Assembly: GCF_000266885.1 (NCBI RefSeq)
Contig: NC_018020.1
Span: forward strand, 1,302,001 to 1,366,000
DNA: 64,000 bases
Source of the DNA: Turneriella parva DSM 21527
Lineage (GTDB): Bacteria; Spirochaetota; Leptospiria; Turneriellales; Turneriellaceae
Reading direction: 5' to 3'
Part shown: in pieces, positions 15,715 to 22,891 of the stretch
How the letters are laid out: each line of letters opens with the position of its first letter
How positions within the stretch are numbered: the stretch's first letter is position 1
The notes under the pieces: generated by a model
Databases searched by the model: none
The model's input: the letters and a program-made list of their open reading frames with translations, nothing else
Told to the model about the DNA's origin: nothing
Program-made: the position numbers and the translations under genes

Positions 15715-16098
15715 ATGGCCTTGTTAGTCGACAGCAGCGTCTACATTGACTGGATGCGCCGCCGCCATGAATTTGTTCGCGACATCGCCCAGTTTCGGCA
15801 ACACACACCCATCTATATCTGCGGTATCATACAGGCAGAGGTTGCGAGGGGAATTCTACAAGAATCATTGCGGGAAAAGTTTCTAGAGTTCTCAAACCTG
15901 CTCGATTTGATTGATGTCGACGCTGCAATCTGGCTCGAAACAGCCCGGCTTGCCTGGCAGCTTGATCGCAAAGGTCTCACGCTGCCATTAACCGATCTTG
16001 CTATAGCCTGTTGTGCGAAGCGAGTGGGAGCCGAAATCGTCACCCTCGATACGGATTTTCAGAAGATACCGGGATTGAAGATTCGAAAGAATCTTTAG
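15715..16098 (+). CDS. VapC-type PIN toxin (module 2)
   Basis: A predicted PIN-domain ribonuclease of 127 residues. The acidic residues of the active site are visible at D6 (VDSSVYIDW), E in IIQAEVARGI, D in LPLTDLAIACCAK and D in IVTLDTDFQKI. The subfamily differs from modules 1 and 3 and is closer to chromosomal VapC proteins that pair with DUF2191 antitoxins. The TAG stop codon is supplied by the second copy of the flanking hairpin repeat (16096-16124). Confidence 0.88.
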   Translation: MALLVDSSVYIDWMRRRHEFVRDIAQFRQHTPIYICGIIQAEVARGILQESLREKFLEFSNLLDLIDVDAAIWLETARLAWQLDRKGLTLPLTDLAIACCAKRVGAEIVTLDTDFQKIPGLKIRKNL

Positions 16099-16124
16099 AG
16101 ACGCCCGTAAAGGGCGTCTCTACG
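16095..16124. repeat. Stop-codon hairpin repeat, copy 2 (end of vapC)
   Basis: TAGAGACGCCC pairs with GGGCGTCTCTA around GTAAA. It contains the vapC stop and is a direct copy of 15414-15442 (28/29). It is also close to the stop of the convergent reductase gene at 16128. Confidence 0.8.
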
Positions 16125-16127
16125 GGG

Positions 16128-17279
16128 CTATTCAACTTTGAATGTCAGGCCTGCAAATTTCTGCAGGCGCTCAACTAGCGGGGCGGCGATTAATCCCCCT
16201 GGGGTGAACACGCCGCCTGCAGATTTCGTTTCGAGCAGAGCAAGCGCCGCCTCTGAAATCATTTTGCTGGTCGAACCGTAACCGGGGTCACGGTCACCGT
16301 AGACCGACGTGACGATTTTGCGGCCATCGGGATAGATGCCGGTAAACATGACATCGTAAAATCCGGTTTCTCTTTCTTCTTTTGACGGGCCATCGCCAGG
16401 CTTAAGGCCTTTGCCGGTAAACGGGTTTGCTTTGGCAGCTGCGTCGACGAGCGCGCGGGCCGCTTCGCCGAGCGTGGTCAGCATCATCTCGTCGTAGACG
16501 AAGTCTCTGCCGTACGGGTGGCCGAGCAGCATATTCGTGCGGTGCACGTTCTTGGTGTTGATGGGTGCCATGACGAACGGCGCTGCCCAGACGCCGAGTT
16601 CTTTGTCGTATTCGGGCACCATGCCCGACGGTTGCGACGGGCCTTCGAAGCCGGGAGTCAGCGCGAACGGGTTATTGAGCAAACCGAGAATCGACGGGTC
16701 TTTGAATGAGGCCTTCAACGTCGCCTTCATGCTCGCCATCGTACCGCCCGAAGCGCCGCCCTGCATTTTGCGCACGCGCCCTTTCACACGTGGCGCAGGG
16801 CTGCCAAATTTCTTAATCGCCTCTTGCTGCAGGTACCAGACACCCAAGTCGAACGGAATCGAGTCGAAGCCCGCTGAAAGTATTATACGCGCGCCGCTCT
16901 TTTTTCCGGCGGCCTCGTGCGCATCGATCATCTGCCGCGCCCACGCGGGCTCGCCATTCAGGTCGAGATAATCAGTACCCGCTGCGGCGCAGGCTGCGAC
17001 GAGGTCAGAGCCATAGAGTTGGTAAGGCCCGACGGTCGTCAGCACGCAGCGCGTGCGCTCGCACATGGTCTTGAGTGAAGCTGGGTTCGCGGCGTCGGCC
17101 GCAACGAGCGGAGTGTCTTTCGGTGCACCAATGAGGTCGCGCACTTCTGCAAGTTTCGCCGTGTTGCGGCCCGCCATTGCCCAACCAGAGATGCCACGCT
17201 GCGCCAGGTATTCAGCCACAAGCCGGCCTGTGAAGCCGGTTGCACCGTATACTATGAGGTCGAATTCTTTCTTAGCCAT
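16128..17279 (-). CDS. Saccharopine-dehydrogenase-like / trans-acting enoyl reductase family protein
   Basis: An NAD(P)-binding protein whose N-terminus (FDLIVYGATGFTGRLVAEYL) is a clear Rossmann nucleotide-binding motif, followed by AGRNTAKL. The middle holds GPYQLYGSDLVAACAAAGTDYLDLNGE and a Gly-rich stretch (MQGGASGGTMASM), as in the membrane-associated trans-acting enoyl reductase family related to saccharopine dehydrogenases. The substrate cannot be told from sequence; lipid reduction is a guess from relatives. I chose ATG 17279 because the Rossmann strand begins seven residues later. It is convergent with vapC and divergent from the ureidoglycolate amidohydrolase gene. Confidence 0.78.
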   Translation of the reverse strand: MAKKEFDLIVYGATGFTGRLVAEYLAQRGISGWAMAGRNTAKLAEVRDLIGAPKDTPLVAADAANPASLKTMCERTRCVLTTVGPYQLYGSDLVAACAAAGTDYLDLNGEPAWARQMIDAHEAAGKKSGARIILSAGFDSIPFDLGVWYLQQEAIKKFGSPAPRVKGRVRKMQGGASGGTMASMKATLKASFKDPSILGLLNNPFALTPGFEGPSQPSGMVPEYDKELGVWAAPFVMAPINTKNVHRTNMLLGHPYGRDFVYDEMMLTTLGEAARALVDAAAKANPFTGKGLKPGDGPSKEERETGFYDVMFTGIYPDGRKIVTSVYGDRDPGYGSTSKMISEAALALLETKSAGGVFTPGGLIAAPLVERLQKFAGLTFKVE

Positions 17280-17322
17280 GGGGTTAATGGCCATGTCGAA
17301 ATGGCGCGTCAAAGAGTTTCAT

Positions 17323-17355
17323 CAGGCAGGGGGTTAAACCCCTGCCTAATGATAA
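17323..17355. repeat. Hairpin in the divergent gap before the ureidoglycolate amidohydrolase gene
   Basis: CAGGCAGGGG and CCCCTGCCTAATGA pair around GTTAAAC, with near-complementary ATCA/TGAT ends. It lies between two divergent start regions, so it could be an operator or another short palindromic repeat. Confidence 0.4.
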
Positions 17356-17415
17356 CGCAAGGCCGAATAATTCTTGCCGCGCCGATCGCGCATGGCATCG
17401 GGCGCAATGCCTTCG

Positions 17416-18657
17416 ATGCCCAAAATAACCGTCAACGCACAGCGCGTCAGCGACGAACTCGAAAAGCTCGCGCGCTTTTCTGACCACGATTACCCCGCGG
17501 TGACACGCATCATCTTCACTGAGAACGACATCAAGGCACGCGACTATTTCAAATCGCTCGCGCGCGAAGCCGGGCTACACGTGCGCGAAGATTCGATCGG
17601 GAATATTTTTGTGCGCCTGGGCGACGAGAGCGCGCTTGGCGCCATCGGTACAGGTTCGCACTGCGATGCGGTGCCGCATGCCGGCCGATTCGACGGCACA
17701 GTTGGAGTTTTCGGCGGACTCGAGGCTTTGCGGGCACTCAAAACTGCAGGCTTTCAACCGAAGCGGCCCATCGAAGTTGTGTTCTTCACGTCAGAAGAGC
17801 CCACACGATTCGGCATCGGCTGCATTGGCAGCCGCATCATGTCGAACACTATTGCGCTCGATAAGGTTGCGGCTTTGCGCGACAAAGACGGCCTGAGCTT
17901 CGATGAGGCGCGTGGTTCAGCAGGGTACAAAGGTACAGTAGAGAGTGCAATCCTACCTAAGGGTTATTACGACTACTTTGTCGAGCTGCATATAGAACAA
18001 GGCCCTGTGCTCGAGCGCGAGAAAAAACAGATCGGTATTGTGACGGGAATCGCGGCCCCGGCTTCGTTTCGCATTCATTTCACCGGTGAGGGCGGCCATG
18101 CCGGCGGTGTGCTGATGCCTGCGCGCAAAGATGCACTCGTGCCCTGTGCGATTCTGATTCAAGAAGCCGAGCGTCTTGCCAAGGCGAGCCCAAGCCCTGA
18201 CACGGTGGCGACGGTGGGTGTTGTCAAGGTTCACCCGGGTGCGATCAACAGCATACCCGCGAAGGCCACGGTGGAGTTCGATATTCGCGACATTCGTCTC
18301 GAGACGCGCGATGCAGTCGTCACGGCAGTGAAGACCCTCGCAAAACGGCTCGCCGACGAAAGAGGATTAAAAGTCGAAATCGAAGACATTAACTCTGACC
18401 CGCCGGCGGTTTCAGACGAAACAATTTTAAAGGTGGCCGAAGCGGCGACCGAAACTCGCGGCTATTCGCACATGCGCCTGCCGAGCCGTGCATACCATGA
18501 CTCGCTTTTTATTGCGCGCATTGCGCCGATGGGAATGATTTTCGTGCCGTCGAAGAGCGGCTACAGCCATCGCAGCGACGAGTACACTTCGCCCGAAGAG
18601 ATCGGCCGGGGCGTTGAAATTCTGGCGCAGACGATGGCTGAACTTTCCCTAAGGTAA
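17416..18657 (+). CDS. Ureidoglycolate amidohydrolase (M20 family)
   Basis: This is predicted to hydrolyse ureidoglycolate to glyoxylate, ammonia and CO2, the last step of the ureide route. M20 metal-binding motifs are present: GSHCDAVPHAGRFDG, TSEEPTRFG, HIEQGP and GYSHRSDEY. The C-terminal stretch SRAYHDSLFIARIAPMGMIF closely resembles what I recall of plant ureidoglycolate amidohydrolase, and this separates it from the allantoate enzyme at 14205. The start at 17416 fits the family; ATG 17407 is also possible. It is 414 residues long. N-carbamoyl amino acid hydrolase is the main alternative, but the pathway context and C-terminus favour the ureide enzyme. Confidence 0.82.
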   Translation: MPKITVNAQRVSDELEKLARFSDHDYPAVTRIIFTENDIKARDYFKSLAREAGLHVREDSIGNIFVRLGDESALGAIGTGSHCDAVPHAGRFDGTVGVFGGLEALRALKTAGFQPKRPIEVVFFTSEEPTRFGIGCIGSRIMSNTIALDKVAALRDKDGLSFDEARGSAGYKGTVESAILPKGYYDYFVELHIEQGPVLEREKKQIGIVTGIAAPASFRIHFTGEGGHAGGVLMPARKDALVPCAILIQEAERLAKASPSPDTVATVGVVKVHPGAINSIPAKATVEFDIRDIRLETRDAVVTAVKTLAKRLADERGLKVEIEDINSDPPAVSDETILKVAEAATETRGYSHMRLPSRAYHDSLFIARIAPMGMIFVPSKSGYSHRSDEYTSPEEIGRGVEILAQTMAELSLR

Positions 18658-18688
18658 ATAAGCAGAACTGGCGCAGATAAAGCAAGAT

Positions 18689-18762
18689 GGTCATTCCCGC
18701 GAAAGCGGGAATCTTGTTTGGTGCACACATGGCAATAGATTCCCGCATGCGCGGGAATGACC
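18689..18762. repeat. REPIN-like inverted pair (ATTCCCGC repeat)
   Basis: GGTCATTCCCGC (18689-18700) and GCGGGAATGACC (18751-18762) are inverted copies. Each is the start of its own hairpin (ATTCCCGC/GCGGGAAT), so the unit can fold as two hairpins or one long one. It lies between convergent genes. Confidence 0.75.
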
Positions 18763-18777
18763 GTGGTTGATCTTCTC

Positions 18778-19182
18778 TTAAAGAGCCGCCAACCCCGCCT
18801 TTGCCACCTGCGTATCCTGTGCCGAGAGCGCGCCTGAGACGCCAATCGCGCCGATGATCTCGTCGTTCTTCACGATCAGCTCGCCGCCTTCGACGGGAAT
18901 CACGTTCGACATGCTCAAGATCTTGAGGTTCATGCCACCTTTTTCTACCGCCTCTTCGAACGCTTTGGTGGCGCGCCGAAATTTGACGGAAGTCAGAGCC
19001 TTCTGTTGGCAGATCTCTATGGAACCCAGCTGCGTGTTATCCATTTTTTCAAGCAGCACGAGATTCGCACCTGAATCATAGATGGCAATCGCCATGTGCC
19101 AGCCATTTTTTATCGCTTCGGCCTGCGCGGCCGCGACAATTTTTTTCGCATCTGCGAGTGTTATGGGTTTACCGTACGTCAT
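18778..19182 (-). CDS. GlcG/HbpS-family protein
   Basis: A 134-residue protein of the GlcG/HbpS (DUF336) fold. It begins ITLADAKKIVAAAQAEA, then MAIAIYDSGANLVLLEKMD, and later SNVIPVEGGELIV and IGAIGVSGALSAQDTQVAKAG, which is the Gly-rich family core. Relatives bind haem or occur with glycolate and other small-acid catabolic genes, but their chemistry is unclear. It stands next to the ureidoglycolate gene, whose product releases glyoxylate, which makes a link plausible but unproven. Confidence 0.82.
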   Translation of the reverse strand: MTYGKPITLADAKKIVAAAQAEAIKNGWHMAIAIYDSGANLVLLEKMDNTQLGSIEICQQKALTSVKFRRATKAFEEAVEKGGMNLKILSMSNVIPVEGGELIVKNDEIIGAIGVSGALSAQDTQVAKAGLAAL

Positions 19183-19233
19183 GGTAAAGCATCAATGCCT
19201 TGATTGCTGTGGCAATCGTTAATTTTTTCGGTC

Positions 19234-19545
19234 ATGCCTCAGTCTCTGCCCCACGATAACCGCCGCTCTCACGAACGGTACAAGTTTGTGAAACCCATGC
19301 AGGCCATCGTGGCGAAGCGCGTGATTCGAGGTTTCACGGTCGATATCGGCGAGGGCGGCATTTCGTTTATCGTCGATACGATGATGAATAAAGGTATCGT
19401 GACGATTGAGATCCCCGATGTAAATCTGACGCTTGAAGGGCAGATTCTCGGTTACCAACCTGCGGCCGAGGCCGGCCTGTACCGTCACCACATGCAGTTT
19501 AAGAAGCCACTGACCACGATCGTGCTCGAGCAGATTCTAACGTAA
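19234..19545 (+). CDS. PilZ-domain protein (c-di-GMP receptor)
   Basis: A 103-residue stand-alone PilZ domain. The cyclic-di-GMP-binding RxxxR motif is seen in DNRRSHERYKF and the second motif in VDIGEGGISF (D/N-x-S/G-x-x-G). The rest has the expected beta-barrel pattern. It probably links c-di-GMP level to motility, adhesion or envelope behaviour by binding a partner. ATG 19234 is preferred because the domain starts ten residues later. It lies between the GlcG-like gene (divergent) and the aquaporin gene. Confidence 0.85.
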   Translation: MPQSLPHDNRRSHERYKFVKPMQAIVAKRVIRGFTVDIGEGGISFIVDTMMNKGIVTIEIPDVNLTLEGQILGYQPAAEAGLYRHHMQFKKPLTTIVLEQILT

Positions 19546-19597
19546 TCGCTCATCCCTTTCGCCTTGACGGCGCAAGACTATCTTCGTCTGACCGATC

Positions 19598-20317
19598 ATG
19601 CTTTCACCATTCTGGGGCGAATTTTTGGGCACGCTGGTGCTTATCACTCTCGGCACGGGGGTCGTCGCCGGCGCGCTGCTTGAAAAGTCGAAGGCGCAAA
19701 ACGCAGGGTGGATTGTCATCACAACGGGTTGGGCGTTTGCCGTGATGCTGGGTATTTTCACAGCGAAAACATTCGGTAGTCAAGACGCGCACCTTAACCC
19801 TGCGGTCACGCTGGCGTTCGCGATACAAAAGGGCGAATGGCAGAATGTGCTGCCTTTTTTCGGCGCGCAGTTTTCGGGCGCCTTCGTCGGGGCCACGATC
19901 ACGTGGTTGCACTACCTGCCGCACTGGCGCGAAACGCAGAGCAGCGAACTGAAGCTCGCCGTCTTTTCGACGAGCCCGGCAATTCGCCGGCCGTTTGCGA
20001 ACGGCATCAGTGAAATGCTGGGCACGACCATGCTCGTGGTCGGCGTCTACGTCATTTTCTCACGCGGCTCGGGCGGTGTCACTGCCGGCATTGGCCCGTT
20101 TCTTGTCGGCGTGCTCGTCTGGGCAATTGGCCTCTCGATGGGCGGCACGACCGGTTATGCCATCAACCCCGCCCGCGATTTGGGGCCACGGCTTGCACAC
20201 GCGATTCTGCCGATTGCAGGCAAAGGTTCGTCTGACTGGCAATACGCCTGGGTACCGGTGGTCGCACCGCTGGCGGGCGGCGCAATTGCGGGGTTCTTGT
20301 TGAAGAGTGTGTCGTAA
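19598..20317 (+). CDS. MIP-family channel (aquaporin/glycerol facilitator)
   Basis: A six-helix channel of the major intrinsic protein family. Both pore loops are present: HLNPAVTLAF in the first half and GYAINPARDLGPR in the second, with Asp after the second NPA as in glycerol facilitators. At 239 residues the size fits. The Asp after NPAR suggests a GlpF-like pore that may pass glycerol or other small neutral solutes; urea or ureide transport cannot be judged. It is read in the same direction as the next two genes but ends 24 bases before the next likely start. Confidence 0.9.
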   Translation: MLSPFWGEFLGTLVLITLGTGVVAGALLEKSKAQNAGWIVITTGWAFAVMLGIFTAKTFGSQDAHLNPAVTLAFAIQKGEWQNVLPFFGAQFSGAFVGATITWLHYLPHWRETQSSELKLAVFSTSPAIRRPFANGISEMLGTTMLVVGVYVIFSRGSGGVTAGIGPFLVGVLVWAIGLSMGGTTGYAINPARDLGPRLAHAILPIAGKGSSDWQYAWVPVVAPLAGGAIAGFLLKSVS

Positions 20318-20341
20318 GGTTTGCGCGCCGCGGGTTTTGGA

Positions 20342-21169
20342 ATGAGAAAACTTCAGTGCGCCTTGATTTTGACATTTGTGACTCTTCTCCCACTGGCTCT
20401 TTACGCTGACAAACTGGTCATGAACGATGAGACAATTCTAGAAGGTGTCATCATTAGCGATGCTTTCGGCAGGATTGAATTTCAGATGCAAGATCGAATT
20501 CGCTTCATTGATAAGAGCGAAATCCGGCAAATTATCTGGCGTAACCGCCAGATGCGAATATCCAAGTGGGGGGGTGGGTTTGATTTCGGAACGGGGTATG
20601 GCCATTTTACCGGCCGAATGAATGAATACTTTTCGGATCATATTCCATTATTAGTCGGATTCGACATAGGCTATGAAGCGTGGCGCCTGCAATTACGAAA
20701 CTATATTGGGTTAGGCATGAATACGAAGCAATCTTTTACATACGATGGGACTTGGCAGCAAGGCCTGGATACGCAGATAATTCACCCAGAGGCGTCGGTC
20801 GGATACGAATTTGCCATCGGAGCCAATTTTGCGGTTATTCCGTTCTTCGGAATCGCATCCATGCATATAGCACCTCCTGAGAAAGTCCGGGATACACCCG
20901 GCAATGACGTAGCCCTCCCTTTCTCGACCGCGATTCCCATGGGATTAAATTACGAATATCGTTTCCCAGACCATACTGACAGCGCAAACAAAGTCGACGG
21001 CACCTTGGCGGCATATTGGATTATCCGATTGCGCGTAGCCTATGTCATCGGCACGTTCGATGGATACGATCCGCGATTTGCTGGCAACATGGTCTATTTC
21101 ACGATTAGTTTCGGAGCATATATCCGCGCAAGAAGCTTTGAAGAAAAACCCATTCTTGAGGATATTTGA
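20342..21169 (+). CDS. Secreted protein of unknown function, probable outer-membrane barrel
   Basis: I do not recognise the family. From ATG 20342 there is a typical signal peptide (CALILTFVTLLPLALYA). A short strand-rich stretch (KLVMNDETILEGVIISD) resembles a small Sm-like or PRC-like barrel seen in spirochaete surface proteins. From residue 80 on, alternating aromatic/Gly strands (FDFGTGYGHF, LLVGFDIGYEAW, FAVIPFFGIA) suggest a membrane beta-barrel. Its last bases overlap the next gene's TTG start, implying co-translation. Confidence 0.65.
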   Translation: MRKLQCALILTFVTLLPLALYADKLVMNDETILEGVIISDAFGRIEFQMQDRIRFIDKSEIRQIIWRNRQMRISKWGGGFDFGTGYGHFTGRMNEYFSDHIPLLVGFDIGYEAWRLQLRNYIGLGMNTKQSFTYDGTWQQGLDTQIIHPEASVGYEFAIGANFAVIPFFGIASMHIAPPEKVRDTPGNDVALPFSTAIPMGLNYEYRFPDHTDSANKVDGTLAAYWIIRLRVAYVIGTFDGYDPRFAGNMVYFTISFGAYIRARSFEEKPILEDI

Positions 21170-21864
21170 AAATCGCCACCTGGAACTGCGGCGGCGCCCT
21201 GCGCAAGAAAGTAGAAATCCTCCAGACACTGAATGCAGATGTCTACATTATTCAGGAATGCGAAAGGCCCGGTGATTCTTACAGCGATTCTGCGTACGCA
21301 GAATTCTGCGCAAATTCACTCTGGGTTGGCGACCTGCACTACAAAGGTCTTGGCATTTTTGCCAAGCCAGGCATCTCATTGAGCAGAAAAGATTGGTCCG
21401 ATCATGGTCTGAAACACTTTCTCCCGGCGCGGATTAATGATAGCTTTGACCTGCTTGCTATGTGGGCGCACAAGGCGAATTCACCAACCTTTGGCTACAT
21501 CGGGCAGCTGTGGAAATACCTGCAGTTTCACATTGATAAAATGGAGAATATAATTCTTGCCGGAGATTTGAACAGCAACGTGCGGTGGGATAAATGGGAC
21601 AGGTGGTGGAACCATTCAGATGTTGTGCGCGAGCTCGATGAGGCAAATATCGTTAGTCTATATCACCTGACGCGCAAGATCGACCAAGGGAAAGAGCCTG
21701 AACCGACATTCTTTCTCCAGAGGAATCATGATAAGTCGTATCACATTGATTATGTTTTCGCCTCACGCAGGATTGCAGAGCGCCTGAACAAGTTAGATAT
21801 TGGCGACAAAGACTTGTGGCTTCAACACAGCGACCATCTACCTTTGTGCGTTGAAATAGACTAA
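21166..21864 (+). CDS. Endonuclease/exonuclease/phosphatase-fold protein
   Basis: A 232-residue protein of the DNase I-like fold. The family blocks are present: N in KIATWNCGG, E in YIIQECERP, the LAGDLNSN motif with catalytic Asp and Asn, and the closing HSDHLPL. It could cut DNA or remove phosphate from a small molecule; the sequence does not decide. Translation probably starts at TTG 21166, four bases inside the end of the previous gene. It is convergent with the PAP2 gene. Confidence 0.85.
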   Translation: MKIATWNCGGALRKKVEILQTLNADVYIIQECERPGDSYSDSAYAEFCANSLWVGDLHYKGLGIFAKPGISLSRKDWSDHGLKHFLPARINDSFDLLAMWAHKANSPTFGYIGQLWKYLQFHIDKMENIILAGDLNSNVRWDKWDRWWNHSDVVRELDEANIVSLYHLTRKIDQGKEPEPTFFLQRNHDKSYHIDYVFASRRIAERLNKLDIGDKDLWLQHSDHLPLCVEID

Positions 21865-21876
21865 CGCCCCGAGGGT

Positions 21877-22743
21877 TCAGAATACACCCACTACTCTTGC
21901 CTCAATGCGGTCAGGCAGTGGCAGCACCGAAAAATACGTCTCCATATTTTTCGCGCCAGTGCTCTCGCCCGGCGACGAACCTGCGCGTGCAAGGCGAAAA
22001 TTGCGGCCGACTGTGTAGCCGATCGCGTGCCCGATCAGAGCTCCGGCGATGACATCTGATGTCCAGTGCGCGTCGTAGTCGACCATCGAAAGCGCCATCA
22101 AAAGCGAAGCAGGGTAGCCCACGAGTTTAATCCACAATTTATCTGGGTAATAGGCCGCCATCGCCGACACGAACGCCACCGTCGAACTCGTGTGACCCGA
22201 AGGCCAGGCGAAGCGCAGGCTCTCGTTGCGAATATTATTGTTGAACGCCATGAAATCCGCCGGGTCATCAGAGCGTTTATGGCCCGATGGCCCGTAAAAA
22301 TCATAGATGCCGTCTTTGAGCGGCTGGCGCCGACCCGTCATGAATTTCAGCGTCACGGTCACGGTCGTCACCATGGCGACCGCCTGCAAACCCGCTGCGC
22401 CCGCACCCATGAGCTCGTGGTCTTTGGCGCGCCAGCCATAGAGGTACATGACGCCCGCGGGCGCGAGATGCCAGAACCAGCCCGCCACGACCATGCCATA
22501 GCCGATGTCATCGCCGATCGGGTTCTCTTTTTGAAACCAGCGCTGCGCATTTTTATCCCAGGGTGTTGCAACCATGACGCCGGTGGCGGCGACGGCCCCG
22601 CCATAGTACAAGAGATTCGTGCCGCTGTGAGCGTCGACGAAGTTGCCCCAGAGGTTTTGCCACGGGTGCAGAGATTCAGCGCGCAGCGCGCTAGGATTCA
22701 GCGCTGTTATGAATAAGAAGGCTATGCAAATCGATCGCCGCAT
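21877..22743 (-). CDS. PAP2-family membrane phosphatase
   Basis: An integral-membrane acid phosphatase of the PAP2 superfamily, likely acting on lipid phosphates. The three catalytic motifs are present: KFMTGRRQPLKDG, PSGHTSS and an SMVDYDAHWTSDVIAGALIGH block with the final His-Asp pair. A signal-like N-terminus and about five membrane helices fit a periplasmic active site. At 288 residues it is typical. The partner substrate cannot be inferred from neighbours. Confidence 0.87.
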   Translation of the reverse strand: MRRSICIAFLFITALNPSALRAESLHPWQNLWGNFVDAHSGTNLLYYGGAVAATGVMVATPWDKNAQRWFQKENPIGDDIGYGMVVAGWFWHLAPAGVMYLYGWRAKDHELMGAGAAGLQAVAMVTTVTVTLKFMTGRRQPLKDGIYDFYGPSGHKRSDDPADFMAFNNNIRNESLRFAWPSGHTSSTVAFVSAMAAYYPDKLWIKLVGYPASLLMALSMVDYDAHWTSDVIAGALIGHAIGYTVGRNFRLARAGSSPGESTGAKNMETYFSVLPLPDRIEARVVGVF

Positions 22744-22891
22744 GGTTATGCGGCAACTAGTGCCATCAGTATTTTTTTCATTTGCGTATACACCCTAGCG
22801 GCGCGTAGGCCCGTAAAGACCGATGGGGGCTAAAGGGTAGACAGGTCCCACGGCCGGCGCCGCGGGTTGGCATTACCTGCCCCGCACACTC

